Assembly: GCA_965372745.1 (NCBI GenBank)
Contig: CBDVDM010000007.1
Coordinates: 5,813 to 69,812 of the forward strand
Direction: 5' to 3'
From: VRUG01 sp965372745
GTDB lineage: Bacteria; Planctomycetota; Phycisphaerae; Sedimentisphaerales; Anaerobacaceae
Length of the DNA: 64,000 nucleotides
Shown piece after piece: positions 9,611-17,348 of this stretch. Positions within the stretch are counted from its first letter, which is position 1; the number at the start of each line of letters is the position of its first letter. A program made the position numbers and the translations under genes. The notes under the pieces are model-generated. The model was not told where the DNA came from. It searched no databases and saw only the letters and a program-made list of their open reading frames with translations.

Positions 9611-9663
9611 TCGGCAGGTGTGGGATTTTCAATGGAGTGAAAGTTTTCACCTGCCGTAATTTT
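9611..9663 (+). terminator. Intrinsic terminator of eno
   Basis: Nine-base perfect arms CGGCAGGTG (9612-9620) and CACCTGCCG (9648-9656) enclose a partly paired loop and are followed by TAATTTTTC. The position just after the eno stop fits transcription termination. Because the hairpin spans 9637, it argues against a GTG start there for the next gene. Confidence 0.75.
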
Positions 9664-9669
9664 TCGGCT

Positions 9670-10155
9670 ATGCGAAAGCAAAATATCTTACGAACGCTTT
9701 TGTTTGTCGTTTTTTTCAGCCTCGCAGCTGCGACGCTGGCCATGGCGATTCTCTGTAAAGACTTGCATCAGTATTACCTCAACAAGGCGGTGTTTAAACG
9801 CACACAGCAAAGGCTTGAGCAATTAGAGTCACTAAACAAGGATTATGATTTCCTTTTAAATCAACTGCAGGCTGACCCGAATTTAGTTGAGCGTCTTGGC
9901 CCGGCGATTTTGGGCACTAAACCTGAACAGGCAAATACAATTTATCCGAAGGCAAAGGCTGAACAGTTAGCCGCCGCCAAAAAGGCATTGAATGAGAATC
10001 TGAGTAAAGAGGCTGAAAGTCCTGAAATTCCCGAGTGGTTAGACCGATGTAATGAACCGACCAGGAGAATCGGGTTATTTGCAGCAGGCGGAGCATTGAC
10101 TATCATATCCTTTGTCTGTTTTAATCATAGCAGGAAAAAAGAGGAAAAATCTTAA
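9670..10155 (+). CDS. Small two-pass membrane protein with coiled coil, FtsB/DivIC-like N-terminus
   Basis: 161 residues from the ATG at 9670. A GTG 33 nt upstream is in frame but lies inside the eno terminator, so I prefer the ATG. Visible layout: an N-terminal hydrophobic segment (about 7-28), a charged helical stretch (about 35-70) suited to a coiled coil, a DPNLVERLGPAILG segment, and a second hydrophobic segment near the C-terminus (about 134-152) ending in a lysine-rich tail. One membrane helix, a coiled coil and a downstream 'ERL' segment resemble FtsB/DivIC septum proteins, but the second membrane helix does not fit. The 3' end overlaps the convergent PPC-domain gene by 4 nt. Confidence 0.65.
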   Translation: MRKQNILRTLLFVVFFSLAAATLAMAILCKDLHQYYLNKAVFKRTQQRLEQLESLNKDYDFLLNQLQADPNLVERLGPAILGTKPEQANTIYPKAKAEQLAAAKKALNENLSKEAESPEIPEWLDRCNEPTRRIGLFAAGGALTIISFVCFNHSRKKEEKS

Positions 10156-10598
10156 GTTTCTTTTTCAAATCTTAACAGTTTCAGGCCTTTATCTTCATCG
10201 AGTTTTCGCTTGGCATCAATACCCTCGATTTCAATGATAGTAACTTCGAGGATTAAAAATGTTTTTGCACCGCCTCTGGGACATCCAACCACGGTGTCAT
10301 CACCTTTACCTATTGCGGTGTGTATGTGAAGTTTTGGGCCTTCATCGTCGCAGTAGATGGTGCCGACGCCGAGAGTTTCGCCCGGCCCGACAAAATCTTT
10401 GAAGTTGCCGATGATTTTCGGCTTTTCCTGCTTTGGTCCGACAACGACATTGGCCTGTCTAAAACCTCCGGTAATAAAAACTGCTGCTGAGTTTATGTTT
10501 TCCTTTTCAGCAAGTGATTCGATACATTCGTAGAGGTCTTCACCTTCAAATAAGCGAACCCCAAAAACCCTGCCGGTTTTGCCAACTGAATATTCCAT
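10152..10598 (-). CDS. PPC/DUF296-domain protein (AF0104-like)
   Basis: 148 residues starting at MEYSVG (ATG at 10598); an upstream in-frame extension to 10679 is hydrophobic and probably not translated. The fold family is the plant-and-prokaryote-conserved (PPC, DUF296) domain: a VFGVRLFEGEDLYECIESLA opening, the ITGGF strand, and the conserved histidine strand PKLHIHTAIGKGD. In plants this domain accompanies AT-hook DNA binding; bacterial stand-alone members form trimers of unknown function, and some are near metal-binding enzymes. It lies downstream of dnaA on the same strand but is separated by 320 nt containing a hairpin, so it is probably an independent transcription unit. Confidence 0.8.
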   Translation of the reverse strand: MEYSVGKTGRVFGVRLFEGEDLYECIESLAEKENINSAAVFITGGFRQANVVVGPKQEKPKIIGNFKDFVGPGETLGVGTIYCDDEGPKLHIHTAIGKGDDTVVGCPRGGAKTFLILEVTIIEIEGIDAKRKLDEDKGLKLLRFEKET

Positions 10599-10810
10599 AT
10601 AAACTTTGCCTAAACGTGAAATCTTAATTATAAAAACAAGAACAAGAGAAAGGGAAACTAAAAATGGGTCATTGACCATTAAAAATAAAAAAAATCCGGA
10701 AATTTTGCTGATTTTATCGAACTTTTCAGCTATTACCTGCGTAATGCTGATATGAGAGAGAATCCTCCCTCTTTCTTAAGGACAAAACTCTTGTTAAGGA
10801 TATGTGTGTG

Positions 10811-10860
10811 AACGGCAGTGTCCAGTGGGATACTGCCGTTTGCTTTATGCGCAGAAAAAA
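10811..10860 (+). repeat. Stem-loop with conserved 13-nt 3' tail (copy 1)
   Basis: Stem AACGGCAGT-g-TCC (10811-10823) pairs with GGA-t-ACTGCCGTT (10828-10840) around a 4-nt AGTG loop. It is followed by TGCTTTATGCGCA (10841-10853) and an A-rich tract. The same 13-nt tail follows the rplI terminator at 40646-40658. It lies between dnaA and the PPC gene, both on the minus strand, so it does not sit behind an obvious plus-strand gene. On the minus strand it could still terminate dnaA transcripts. Confidence 0.6.
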
Positions 10861-10919
10861 TCTGCTCAGAATATATACAGATGCTTATTTCGGATTGGCT
10901 TAACATTTGATATTGTAAT

Positions 10920-12329
10920 TTAGCTGGAAATGCTTTGCTCCAGAGTTGCCAATATTGCTCGGGCATTCGAGACCTTGTTGCCGCTGGGCCCCTGCCATCG
11001 CAGTTGAACATCTCGCTTTAGCTGGTACTCAATTTTTTTACATGCCAGAAGAACCGTTGCGTGATTTTTATTGCCCATGCACCTTCCAATTTCCGGGAAT
11101 GACATCTTCGTGTGCTTTCTCGCAAGGTACATACTGAAGTGACGTGCCAATGATACGGTCCTGTCCTTTTTCGAGGAATGTAAATTCGCAGAGGTTACCC
11201 CGAAAAATGTTGCTGTCGCTGATTCGATATCGCTAACGTGAACAATCGGGTCGGTGCGAACCAGGTGTTCACTGAGAATCTCTTTGGCAAGACTCAGGGT
11301 AATTTTGCTGTTTTGCAACGTATTATAAGCGGTTAATTTCAGCAATGCTCCCTCGAGTTCGCGGACATTACTTCGAATATTTTCCGCTATGTAGTTGATT
11401 ACAGGTTCTCCAAACGGCTTTCGTGTGGTTTTGGTATATTGGCGGCAAATCGCAACTCTGGTTGCAAAATTCGGTGCGTTGATCTTTGCGACCATACCGG
11501 ATACAAAACGATTGACAAGTTTTTCAGAAATCTCTCCAATCATCTTTGGGTGAGAATCTGATACGAGGACAATTTGTTTGCCGGCCAAATCAATGGTATT
11601 GAATGTGTGGAAGAATTCCTCCTGTGTAGAAGGTTTGCTGGCCAGGAAGTGAATATCGTCGATAGCCAACAAATCCGTTTGTCGCATTCGTCGTCTAAAA
11701 GCCTCCAGCTTTCTTGTCTTCAAGGCCAGCACGAACTGATTGGCGAAATCCTCCGCTGAAAGGTAAAGCCAATTAGTTTGCGGTCGGGTCTTACTTATCT
11801 GGTTGCAAATCCCTTGCATCAGATGAGTTTTCCCGACGCCGTATCCTCCGTGAATAAACAGCGGATTAAATGGACTTTTTTGCTCTCTTGTAATTGCTAA
11901 AGCTGCATTATGGGCCAGCTCGTTTGACGGGCCTACAACGAAAGTATCAAGACTTAATTTAAGCTTTCTTGCCTGTCCCGGCCTTGTTCTTACACGCTGG
12001 CCGGTGACCTTGTTATGTGCACTATTTACCGGTTTTGTCCGGGTATCGAACAGTGTCCTCCTTTGATGTCCTGAAAGAGTTGGGTCAATCGTAAATGTTA
12101 GTTTAAAGTCGTTTGCCGTTACCGAACGAACAGCCTGGCTAATCTCATTCGCAAAATGGCTCTCAATCCAGCTTGATATGAAAAGATTCGGCACATCAAT
12201 TTTTAAATAACCATCAGTAAAAGTAAATCTGGTTGAATCCTTGAACCAAATCCGAAATTTCTGCTGGCCTATCCTTTCAGCAAGAGCTTTATTTACAGCA
12301 CTTACTTCATCCGTGACTGTGCTTTGCAT
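10920..12329 (-). CDS. dnaA: Chromosomal replication initiator DnaA
   Basis: 469 residues from the ATG at 12329 (MQSTVTDEVS...); an in-frame extension to 12413 reads like noncoding leader. DnaA is the AAA+ ATPase that opens oriC. Domain I is at the N-terminus (KFRIWFKDS). Walker A GGYGVGKTHL lies at about 161-170, Walker B is LLAIDDIHFL, and the C-terminal DNA-binding helix-turn-helix has the DnaA signature SFPEIGRCMGNKNHATVL. It is not followed by dnaN or recF, unlike the canonical arrangement. A perfect DnaA box and an AT-rich palindrome lie upstream (12486-12536). Confidence 0.97.
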   Translation of the reverse strand: MQSTVTDEVSAVNKALAERIGQQKFRIWFKDSTRFTFTDGYLKIDVPNLFISSWIESHFANEISQAVRSVTANDFKLTFTIDPTLSGHQRRTLFDTRTKPVNSAHNKVTGQRVRTRPGQARKLKLSLDTFVVGPSNELAHNAALAITREQKSPFNPLFIHGGYGVGKTHLMQGICNQISKTRPQTNWLYLSAEDFANQFVLALKTRKLEAFRRRMRQTDLLAIDDIHFLASKPSTQEEFFHTFNTIDLAGKQIVLVSDSHPKMIGEISEKLVNRFVSGMVAKINAPNFATRVAICRQYTKTTRKPFGEPVINYIAENIRSNVRELEGALLKLTAYNTLQNSKITLSLAKEILSEHLVRTDPIVHVSDIESATATFFGVTSANLHSSKKDRTVSLARHFSMYLARKHTKMSFPEIGRCMGNKNHATVLLACKKIEYQLKRDVQLRWQGPSGNKVSNARAILATLEQSISS

Positions 12330-12478
12330 CGTTTGTATACCCGTTATTAAGAAGTTAACTGTCTCATGTTGTTCGCTTAATGTAATGCCTATTATTAGAT
12401 AGAGAAAAAACAAATCAAGCCCGATTTATGAAATTTCTTTTCCACCACAGAAAGGTTGTTGTCAGTATTGACTTTGCG

Positions 12479-12545
12479 CATAAAAAAAATTTGTTTTTCA
12501 CAAATTTTGCACACTGTAAGTCAAGCTTGTGGATAACTGGTGGAT
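12479..12545. promoter_or_regulatory. dnaA upstream region: DnaA box and AT-rich palindrome (possible oriC or autoregulatory site)
   Basis: A perfect DnaA box, TGTGGATAA (12528-12536; TTATCCACA on the other strand), lies next to a TGGTGGATTA near-match at 12538-12547. Just before it is a perfect inverted repeat with 9-nt arms, AAAATTTGT (12486-12494) and ACAAATTTT (12500-12508), inside an AT-rich tract. This could be an origin or a dnaA autoregulation site. With one perfect box only, autoregulation is at least as likely. Confidence 0.5.
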
Positions 12546-12615
12546 TAGGTTTCCAAAGTCAGTTTAATAATACTGATAAGGCTGAATCTATCTGTTAAAT
12601 TTTATCTTAACACTT

Positions 12616-13995
12616 TCAGATTTTCTCTAAAATTGCCATGTATCCACCATCATGGTCGAAACTTTCCGGCCAGGCAAGAGTGAGCCTTTCATATTCTAAG
12701 GTGAAATCAGAATTATGGTTTAGAAAAGTCTCTACGAGTTCACAATCCTCTTTTCCTTGAATGCTGCACGTGCTATACAAAATTCTGCCTTTAGGCTTGA
12801 GCATATTCACAGCGGACTCAATCAGTGCGATTTGTGTCTTTGCTAAACTTGTTACAACATTTCTTTTGATTCTGTATCGAACTTCTGCCCTTTTTGCCAA
12901 TACTCCGGTGTTGGAGCATGGCACATCAAGTAATATCCAGTCAAAAGAGCCAACTTGAGCTGTTATTTTACCCAAATCTTCGTATTCAAAAATGTTAATA
13001 CTCTTTATTCCCAGCCTTTTTGTGTTCTCCTGAAGCTTTTGCAGCCTTTGACTGTCGATGTCGGTGGCAAAAATTGCCGCTTTACCATCTGTTATTTCCG
13101 CCAATTGTGTGGTTTTTGTGCCCGGGGCAGCACATAAATCGAGGATTTTACAGCCTGGCTCGAATTTCAATGACTTAAGCACACTAAAGGCGGTCAAATC
13201 CTGGACGGTAAAAAGTCCCTGCTCAAAACCGGGCAAAGAGGTGATAGCTTTTGAGCTTTTGACCCGGAGCATCGAATCTTCAAAGACATCGAAATCAATG
13301 TCGGCGTCTCGAAATTCGTCGGCTAATTGTCCAATCGATGTTTTGAGCGTATTGGGTCTTAGATAAATGCTTGGTCTTCGATTGCTCGCAAAACAAATCT
13401 GTCTGAGTTTTTCCTGACCGAAATTACTCAGCCATTGCTGCACAAGCCATAAGGGAAGTGAAAACGCCATGCTGTAATAATCAACCGGCGATTTTTCCGG
13501 GTCAGGCAGGATTTGCGTATTAAATTGACAGCCTGTCGACAGATTCTGCGGCAGAGTTTTTTTAATATCAGCCTGAGTCAGTGGTATCCGGCGATTGTCG
13601 ATGCTTCTCGCTATCTGGCGAAGGACGGCATTTACAAAATTTACTGCCTTTTTGCCGGATACGGCTTTGGCGTTTTCGACCGCTTCATTGACAACGGCGT
13701 ATTCGGCAGCAGCCGGATTGAAAATAAGTTCATAAGCAGCAATGCGAATTATATTGATTAGTTTGCCTGGTATTCTCTCTGGCAGACAATCAGCTAATTT
13801 ACCAACAACCATATCTATAGCAACTCGATTTCTGATACAGCCGAAAACAAGGTCGGTGGCACGCTGTTTTTCACTGGTTTGCGGGAGGAATTTATCAAGT
13901 ATCTGAGCGACATAGCTTCTTTGCTTATCGTGGTCGAATTGATTTAAAACCTTAACTGCAATTGCACGTGCGGTTTTCAATTTCTGCTCTACCAT
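12616..13995 (-). CDS. rsmB: 16S rRNA (cytosine-C5)-methyltransferase RsmB
   Basis: About 459 residues from the ATG at 13995 (MVEQKLKTAR); a longer in-frame start at 14019 is possible. The N-terminal 130 residues form the NusB-like RNA-binding domain (ARAIAVKVLNQFDHDKQ, ATDLVFGCIRNR). The C-terminal Rossmann domain binds S-adenosylmethionine (ILDLCAAPGTKTTQLAE) and has both catalytic cysteines: DVPCSNTGVL and YSTCSI. This pair is diagnostic of the RsmB/NOL1 family, which makes m5C967 in 16S rRNA. It follows fmt by 43 nt; the order def-fmt-rsmB is common in bacteria. Confidence 0.95.
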   Translation of the reverse strand: MVEQKLKTARAIAVKVLNQFDHDKQRSYVAQILDKFLPQTSEKQRATDLVFGCIRNRVAIDMVVGKLADCLPERIPGKLINIIRIAAYELIFNPAAAEYAVVNEAVENAKAVSGKKAVNFVNAVLRQIARSIDNRRIPLTQADIKKTLPQNLSTGCQFNTQILPDPEKSPVDYYSMAFSLPLWLVQQWLSNFGQEKLRQICFASNRRPSIYLRPNTLKTSIGQLADEFRDADIDFDVFEDSMLRVKSSKAITSLPGFEQGLFTVQDLTAFSVLKSLKFEPGCKILDLCAAPGTKTTQLAEITDGKAAIFATDIDSQRLQKLQENTKRLGIKSINIFEYEDLGKITAQVGSFDWILLDVPCSNTGVLAKRAEVRYRIKRNVVTSLAKTQIALIESAVNMLKPKGRILYSTCSIQGKEDCELVETFLNHNSDFTLEYERLTLAWPESFDHDGGYMAILEKI

Positions 13996-14038
13996 TTTAT
14001 CTATCCAACGGAAACACACGGAAAAAACCGGTTAGCTC

Positions 14039-14992
14039 TCAGGCCTGCCCTGACAGGCCAATAAACCTGTCGCCCGGACAGCAGCGCTGGCCATTGACGA
14101 AATCCTTAAAATCTTCGAGTCTGCCTCCGGCAGGTTTTATTTGCAGAATCTCCAAAGCACCTTGGCCGCAAATTACATTTAGATTTTCATCAAGAGTACC
14201 TGTCGGCAGATTACTTTCGGATTCGACTACTTTTGTCATGGCTAAAGCAACCTGTTTTGTTTTGCCGGTTTTTTTCGAGAGATAAACTGCGGTGGCCTGG
14301 GGCCAGGGCCAAAGGCCACGGATTTTTCTCTCCAACAGCACAGCAGGCTCATTAAAATCCAAAAAGCCGTCACTCTTTTTCAGTTTCGGTGCCAAAGTCA
14401 CTTTTGAATGGTCCTGTTCGATATACTCAGAAGTTCCATTATCAATTTTTTCGATTGTTTCCAACAGCAGCGGTGCTGCAAGCTTTGCCAGCCTGTCATG
14501 GAGCTGGTCTGCGGTATCATCTGCATCGATGTCGGTTTTCGCCTGACTAAGAATATCGCCGGCATCCATTTTTTCTACTACGGTGATTATGCTGACACCG
14601 GTTTGTTTTTCGCCTTCAATAATCGCCCGGTTTATCGGTGCAGCTCCGCGATACTTTGGAAGCAGCGAGGCATGGACATTGATTATTCCTTTGGGCGGCA
14701 AGGTAATTAATTGGTTGCCGATTTTTTGGCCAAATGCGATGACTAAAAGCAAATCCGGCTTGTAAGAAGCTATTTCCCCAGTCATCTCGGGGGTATTTAC
14801 ATTGTCTGTTTCAGTAAATTCGATTTTGTGATTCTCAGCCCAAAGTGCGACGGGCGTAGGTCTTGGTTTTTGCCCTCTGCCTGCAGGGTGCGGCGAAGCT
14901 GTTACAATAAATGCCGGGGCATTACCCGATTGAGATAATGCATCGAGACAATCAATGCCGAACCGGCCGCTACCTAAATAGACTATCTTCAT
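14039..14992 (-). CDS. fmt: Methionyl-tRNA formyltransferase
   Basis: 317 residues from the ATG at 14992, which has a TGAGG Shine-Dalgarno six bases upstream; a TTG at 15004 is in frame but is part of that ribosome-binding region. The enzyme formylates initiator Met-tRNA with 10-formyl-tetrahydrofolate. The N-terminal catalytic domain shows YLGSGRFG, the loop PAGRGQKPRPTPVALWA, and the conserved formyltransferase core INVHASLLPKYRGAAPINRAI with the catalytic Asn-His. The C-terminal beta-barrel follows (KIRGLWPWPQA). It lies between def and rsmB in a minus-strand translation operon. Confidence 0.96.
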   Translation of the reverse strand: MKIVYLGSGRFGIDCLDALSQSGNAPAFIVTASPHPAGRGQKPRPTPVALWAENHKIEFTETDNVNTPEMTGEIASYKPDLLLVIAFGQKIGNQLITLPPKGIINVHASLLPKYRGAAPINRAIIEGEKQTGVSIITVVEKMDAGDILSQAKTDIDADDTADQLHDRLAKLAAPLLLETIEKIDNGTSEYIEQDHSKVTLAPKLKKSDGFLDFNEPAVLLERKIRGLWPWPQATAVYLSKKTGKTKQVALAMTKVVESESNLPTGTLDENLNVICGQGALEILQIKPAGGRLEDFKDFVNGQRCCPGDRFIGLSGQA

Positions 14993-15035
14993 TACATGCC
15001 TCAAAAATAAATGAAACCAGCGGAGCCTAAATCAC

Positions 15036-15557
15036 TTAATGTGCAGAATCAAAGTTTTTTTCAAGTTTTTTCAGTAGTCTTCGATTCATGATTTTTGCAG
15101 CCTGGCCCAGGCGATTGACGATTGTTATCCCTTCAATATGGTCGTTTTCGTGCTGGAGGCATCTGGCATAGAGACCTTCTGCCTGGTCGGTAAATTCGTT
15201 GTCGTTAATATCGGTAGCTGTGACTGTGCATTTCTTATATCTTTTAATCTTGGCGTAAACCCCCGGCACCGACAGGCAGCCTTCCTCTATCGCATCAAGC
15301 TCGCCGATTGGTGTAACAGTTGGATTGATGTATACTCTTACCGAATCCATGTTGCCATCAAGCGATATAACAAACAGCCTCAAAGACACGCCAATCTGCG
15401 GAGCTGCCAACCCGATCCCCTTGCTGGCGAACATAATTTCCTTCATCTTTTCCACAAGCTGACGAATGTTATCATCGATTTGTTCGACTGGCTGAGCAGG
15501 TTTGGCTAAAACGTCGTTCGGATAACGAGTGATTTTACATTTTTCTATATCGAACAT
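15036..15557 (-). CDS. def: Peptide deformylase
   Basis: 173 residues, normal length. It removes the N-formyl group from nascent proteins using Fe2+ or Zn2+. All three family motifs are present: GIGLAAPQIG (motif 1), EGCLSVPG (motif 2, with the metal-binding cysteine), and QHENDHIEG (motif 3, HExxH with two metal-binding histidines and catalytic Glu). It precedes fmt by 43 nt, so formylation and deformylation are encoded together. Confidence 0.97.
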   Translation of the reverse strand: MFDIEKCKITRYPNDVLAKPAQPVEQIDDNIRQLVEKMKEIMFASKGIGLAAPQIGVSLRLFVISLDGNMDSVRVYINPTVTPIGELDAIEEGCLSVPGVYAKIKRYKKCTVTATDINDNEFTDQAEGLYARCLQHENDHIEGITIVNRLGQAAKIMNRRLLKKLEKNFDSAH

Positions 15558-15597
15558 TTACCTCGTCCCACATTTATTGTTCGCATAAGAGGATAAA

Positions 15598-16350
15598 TTA
15601 TTTTCCATCAAACTCATCACCATCAAAGGTACTGCCAAGATATAGTTTTCTTACTGTCCTGTTTTTGACAATTTCAGCCGGTGCTCCTGCTCCGATTACT
15701 TTTCCATGGTCGATTATATAGGCTTTGTCCACTACCTCTAATGTTCTTTCGACATTGTGGTCGGTGATAAGGATGCTGACACCTGAGGCGACAAGGCGGC
15801 GGATTTCACCCTGGAGGTCCTCTACAGCAATCGGGTCAACACCACTGAACGGCTCATCGAGTAAAATCAATGAAGGGTCTGTTACCATTGCGCGGGCGAT
15901 TTCAAGCTTTCTGCGCTCACCGCCTGAAAGGAATCTGCCGTGACTTTTTTCGACTTCGGTAAGGCCGAAACGTTCAATAAGCATATCGGCTTTGCGTTTT
16001 CGCTCGCTCTTGGTAAGAGACATCGTTTCGAGAATCGCATCAAGATTGTCTCTGACGCTAAGCCTTTGGAATATGCTCGGTTCCTGTGAAAGATAGCCAA
16101 TGCCCAGACGTGCCCGTTTGTACATGGGCAGGTCAGCGATGTCTCTGCCTTCAAAAACGACCTCTCCGGTATCAGGCGCAAGCATACCGATAATCATTCT
16201 AAAGGTTGTGGTTTTTCCGGCACCATTTCGGCCAAGCAGGCCAACGATACACCGCTGCTCAATCGAAATCGAGATATTATCGACGACCGCTCTGCCGGAA
16301 TAGCGCTTTACTAAACCATGAGTTTCAAGAAGAGTCATTGCTTCAATCAA
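15598..16350 (-). CDS. lptB: LPS export ABC transporter ATP-binding protein LptB
   Basis: 250 residues, typical LptB length. It powers extraction of lipopolysaccharide from the inner membrane with LptF/LptG. Motifs: Walker A GRNGAGKTT, Q-loop YLSQEPSIFQRLSVRDNL (the SIF/RLSV context is characteristic of LptB), ABC signature LSGGERRKLEIARAM, Walker B LILLDEPFSGVDP and switch histidine in ITDHNVERTL. A second ATG five codons in (16338) is an alternative start. No lptA, lptC, lptF or lptG is visible nearby. Its presence agrees with the lipid A genes at 47-50 kb. Confidence 0.93.
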   Translation of the reverse strand: MIEAMTLLETHGLVKRYSGRAVVDNISISIEQRCIVGLLGRNGAGKTTTFRMIIGMLAPDTGEVVFEGRDIADLPMYKRARLGIGYLSQEPSIFQRLSVRDNLDAILETMSLTKSERKRKADMLIERFGLTEVEKSHGRFLSGGERRKLEIARAMVTDPSLILLDEPFSGVDPIAVEDLQGEIRRLVASGVSILITDHNVERTLEVVDKAYIIDHGKVIGAGAPAEIVKNRTVRKLYLGSTFDGDEFDGK

Positions 16351-16559
16351 AATAGAGCCCTGTCAATCTGTATATACCTTTATTTAACGATACTGGTATT
16401 ATAACAATACGTTAAGGGAAAGCAAGTCGCCTTTTTTGAAGTAAAAACGTGGGATAAGGTAAAAACTGATAAAACTTCTGGCCTTTTTTTGAACTTTTTG
16501 CTATTTAATAATGTTCTATTATTAAGTAAAAAACAGTATTTATCTGATTTAGGCAGCCC

Positions 16560-17348
16560 ATGTTTGCAGTAATAAGTGACATACATTCCAATCTGGAAGC
16601 ACTGACGACGGTTCTAAGTGATATCGAAAAACGCGGTATCAATACAATTTACTGTCTGGGCGATGTTGTAGGCTATGGGCCTAACCCTAAGGAATGCCTG
16701 GATTTGATTATTGAAAAGACCAGGTGGTGTATCCTTGGCAACCATGATTATGCTGCGCTTTACGAACCGACAAATTTTAACTACGCTGCTGAGCAGGCAA
16801 GTTTCTGGACACGCGAGATTCTGGAAGAAGATGAAGATAAAAAGAGTAACGGGGAAAAACGCAACAATCGATGGAACTTTCTGGGCAATCTGCCTATGCG
16901 CAAGAGTCTCAAGGCCAAACTTGGGCCAACGGCCACTGTGGTCGACTTTGTTCATGCAAGCCCGAGGAGGCCCATTAATGAATATGTATTTCCTGATGAT
17001 GTCTACAGCAACCTGATAAAGATAAGAACTTTGTTCAGCAAGGTCAAACACATATGTTTTATTGGCCATACGCATCTGCCGGGCGTGTTCCTGGATGAAC
17101 CAGACTTTTATCTGCCTGAAGAACTTGGTGGTTCATATCCCATCATTGAAGGAGAAAAAGCCATAATCAATGTTGGTTCGGTTGGTCAGCCTCGAGACAA
17201 GGATAACAGGGCAAGTTATGTTTATATCGATGGCAACCGTGTGCATTTCGTCCGGCTGGAATACGATTACGAAATTACAATAAAAAAAATAAGGTCTATC
17301 GACAAGCTCGATAACTTCCACGCTGAACGGCTTAAGGAAGGAAGATAG
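16560..17348 (+). CDS. Metallophosphoesterase (YfcE/ApaH-like superfamily)
   Basis: 262 residues. All calcineurin-like metal motifs are visible: SDIHSNLEAL (DxH, residues 6-8), YCLGDVVGYGPNP (GDxxGYGPxP), ILGNHDYAAL (GNHD), IGHTHLPGVF (GHTH) and INVGSVGQPRD. This subgroup (with 'GDVVGYGPNPKEC' and 'NVGSVGQPRD') is annotated as phosphodiesterase or protein serine/threonine phosphatase of unknown substrate. The stop overlaps the GTG start of yidC by 1 nt, so expression is coupled to membrane insertion of proteins. It begins a plus-strand unit with yidC and mnmE. Confidence 0.87.
   Translation: MFAVISDIHSNLEALTTVLSDIEKRGINTIYCLGDVVGYGPNPKECLDLIIEKTRWCILGNHDYAALYEPTNFNYAAEQASFWTREILEEDEDKKSNGEKRNNRWNFLGNLPMRKSLKAKLGPTATVVDFVHASPRRPINEYVFPDDVYSNLIKIRTLFSKVKHICFIGHTHLPGVFLDEPDFYLPEELGGSYPIIEGEKAIINVGSVGQPRDKDNRASYVYIDGNRVHFVRLEYDYEITIKKIRSIDKLDNFHAERLKEGR

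Noticed and set aside
9637..9669. GTG start for the membrane protein after eno
   Set aside because: Lies within the eno terminator hairpin; the ATG at 9670 is preferred.
10733..11011. 92-codon minus-strand frame across the dnaA 3' end
   Set aside because: Overlaps the real dnaA coding end in another frame and includes the hairpin at 10811.
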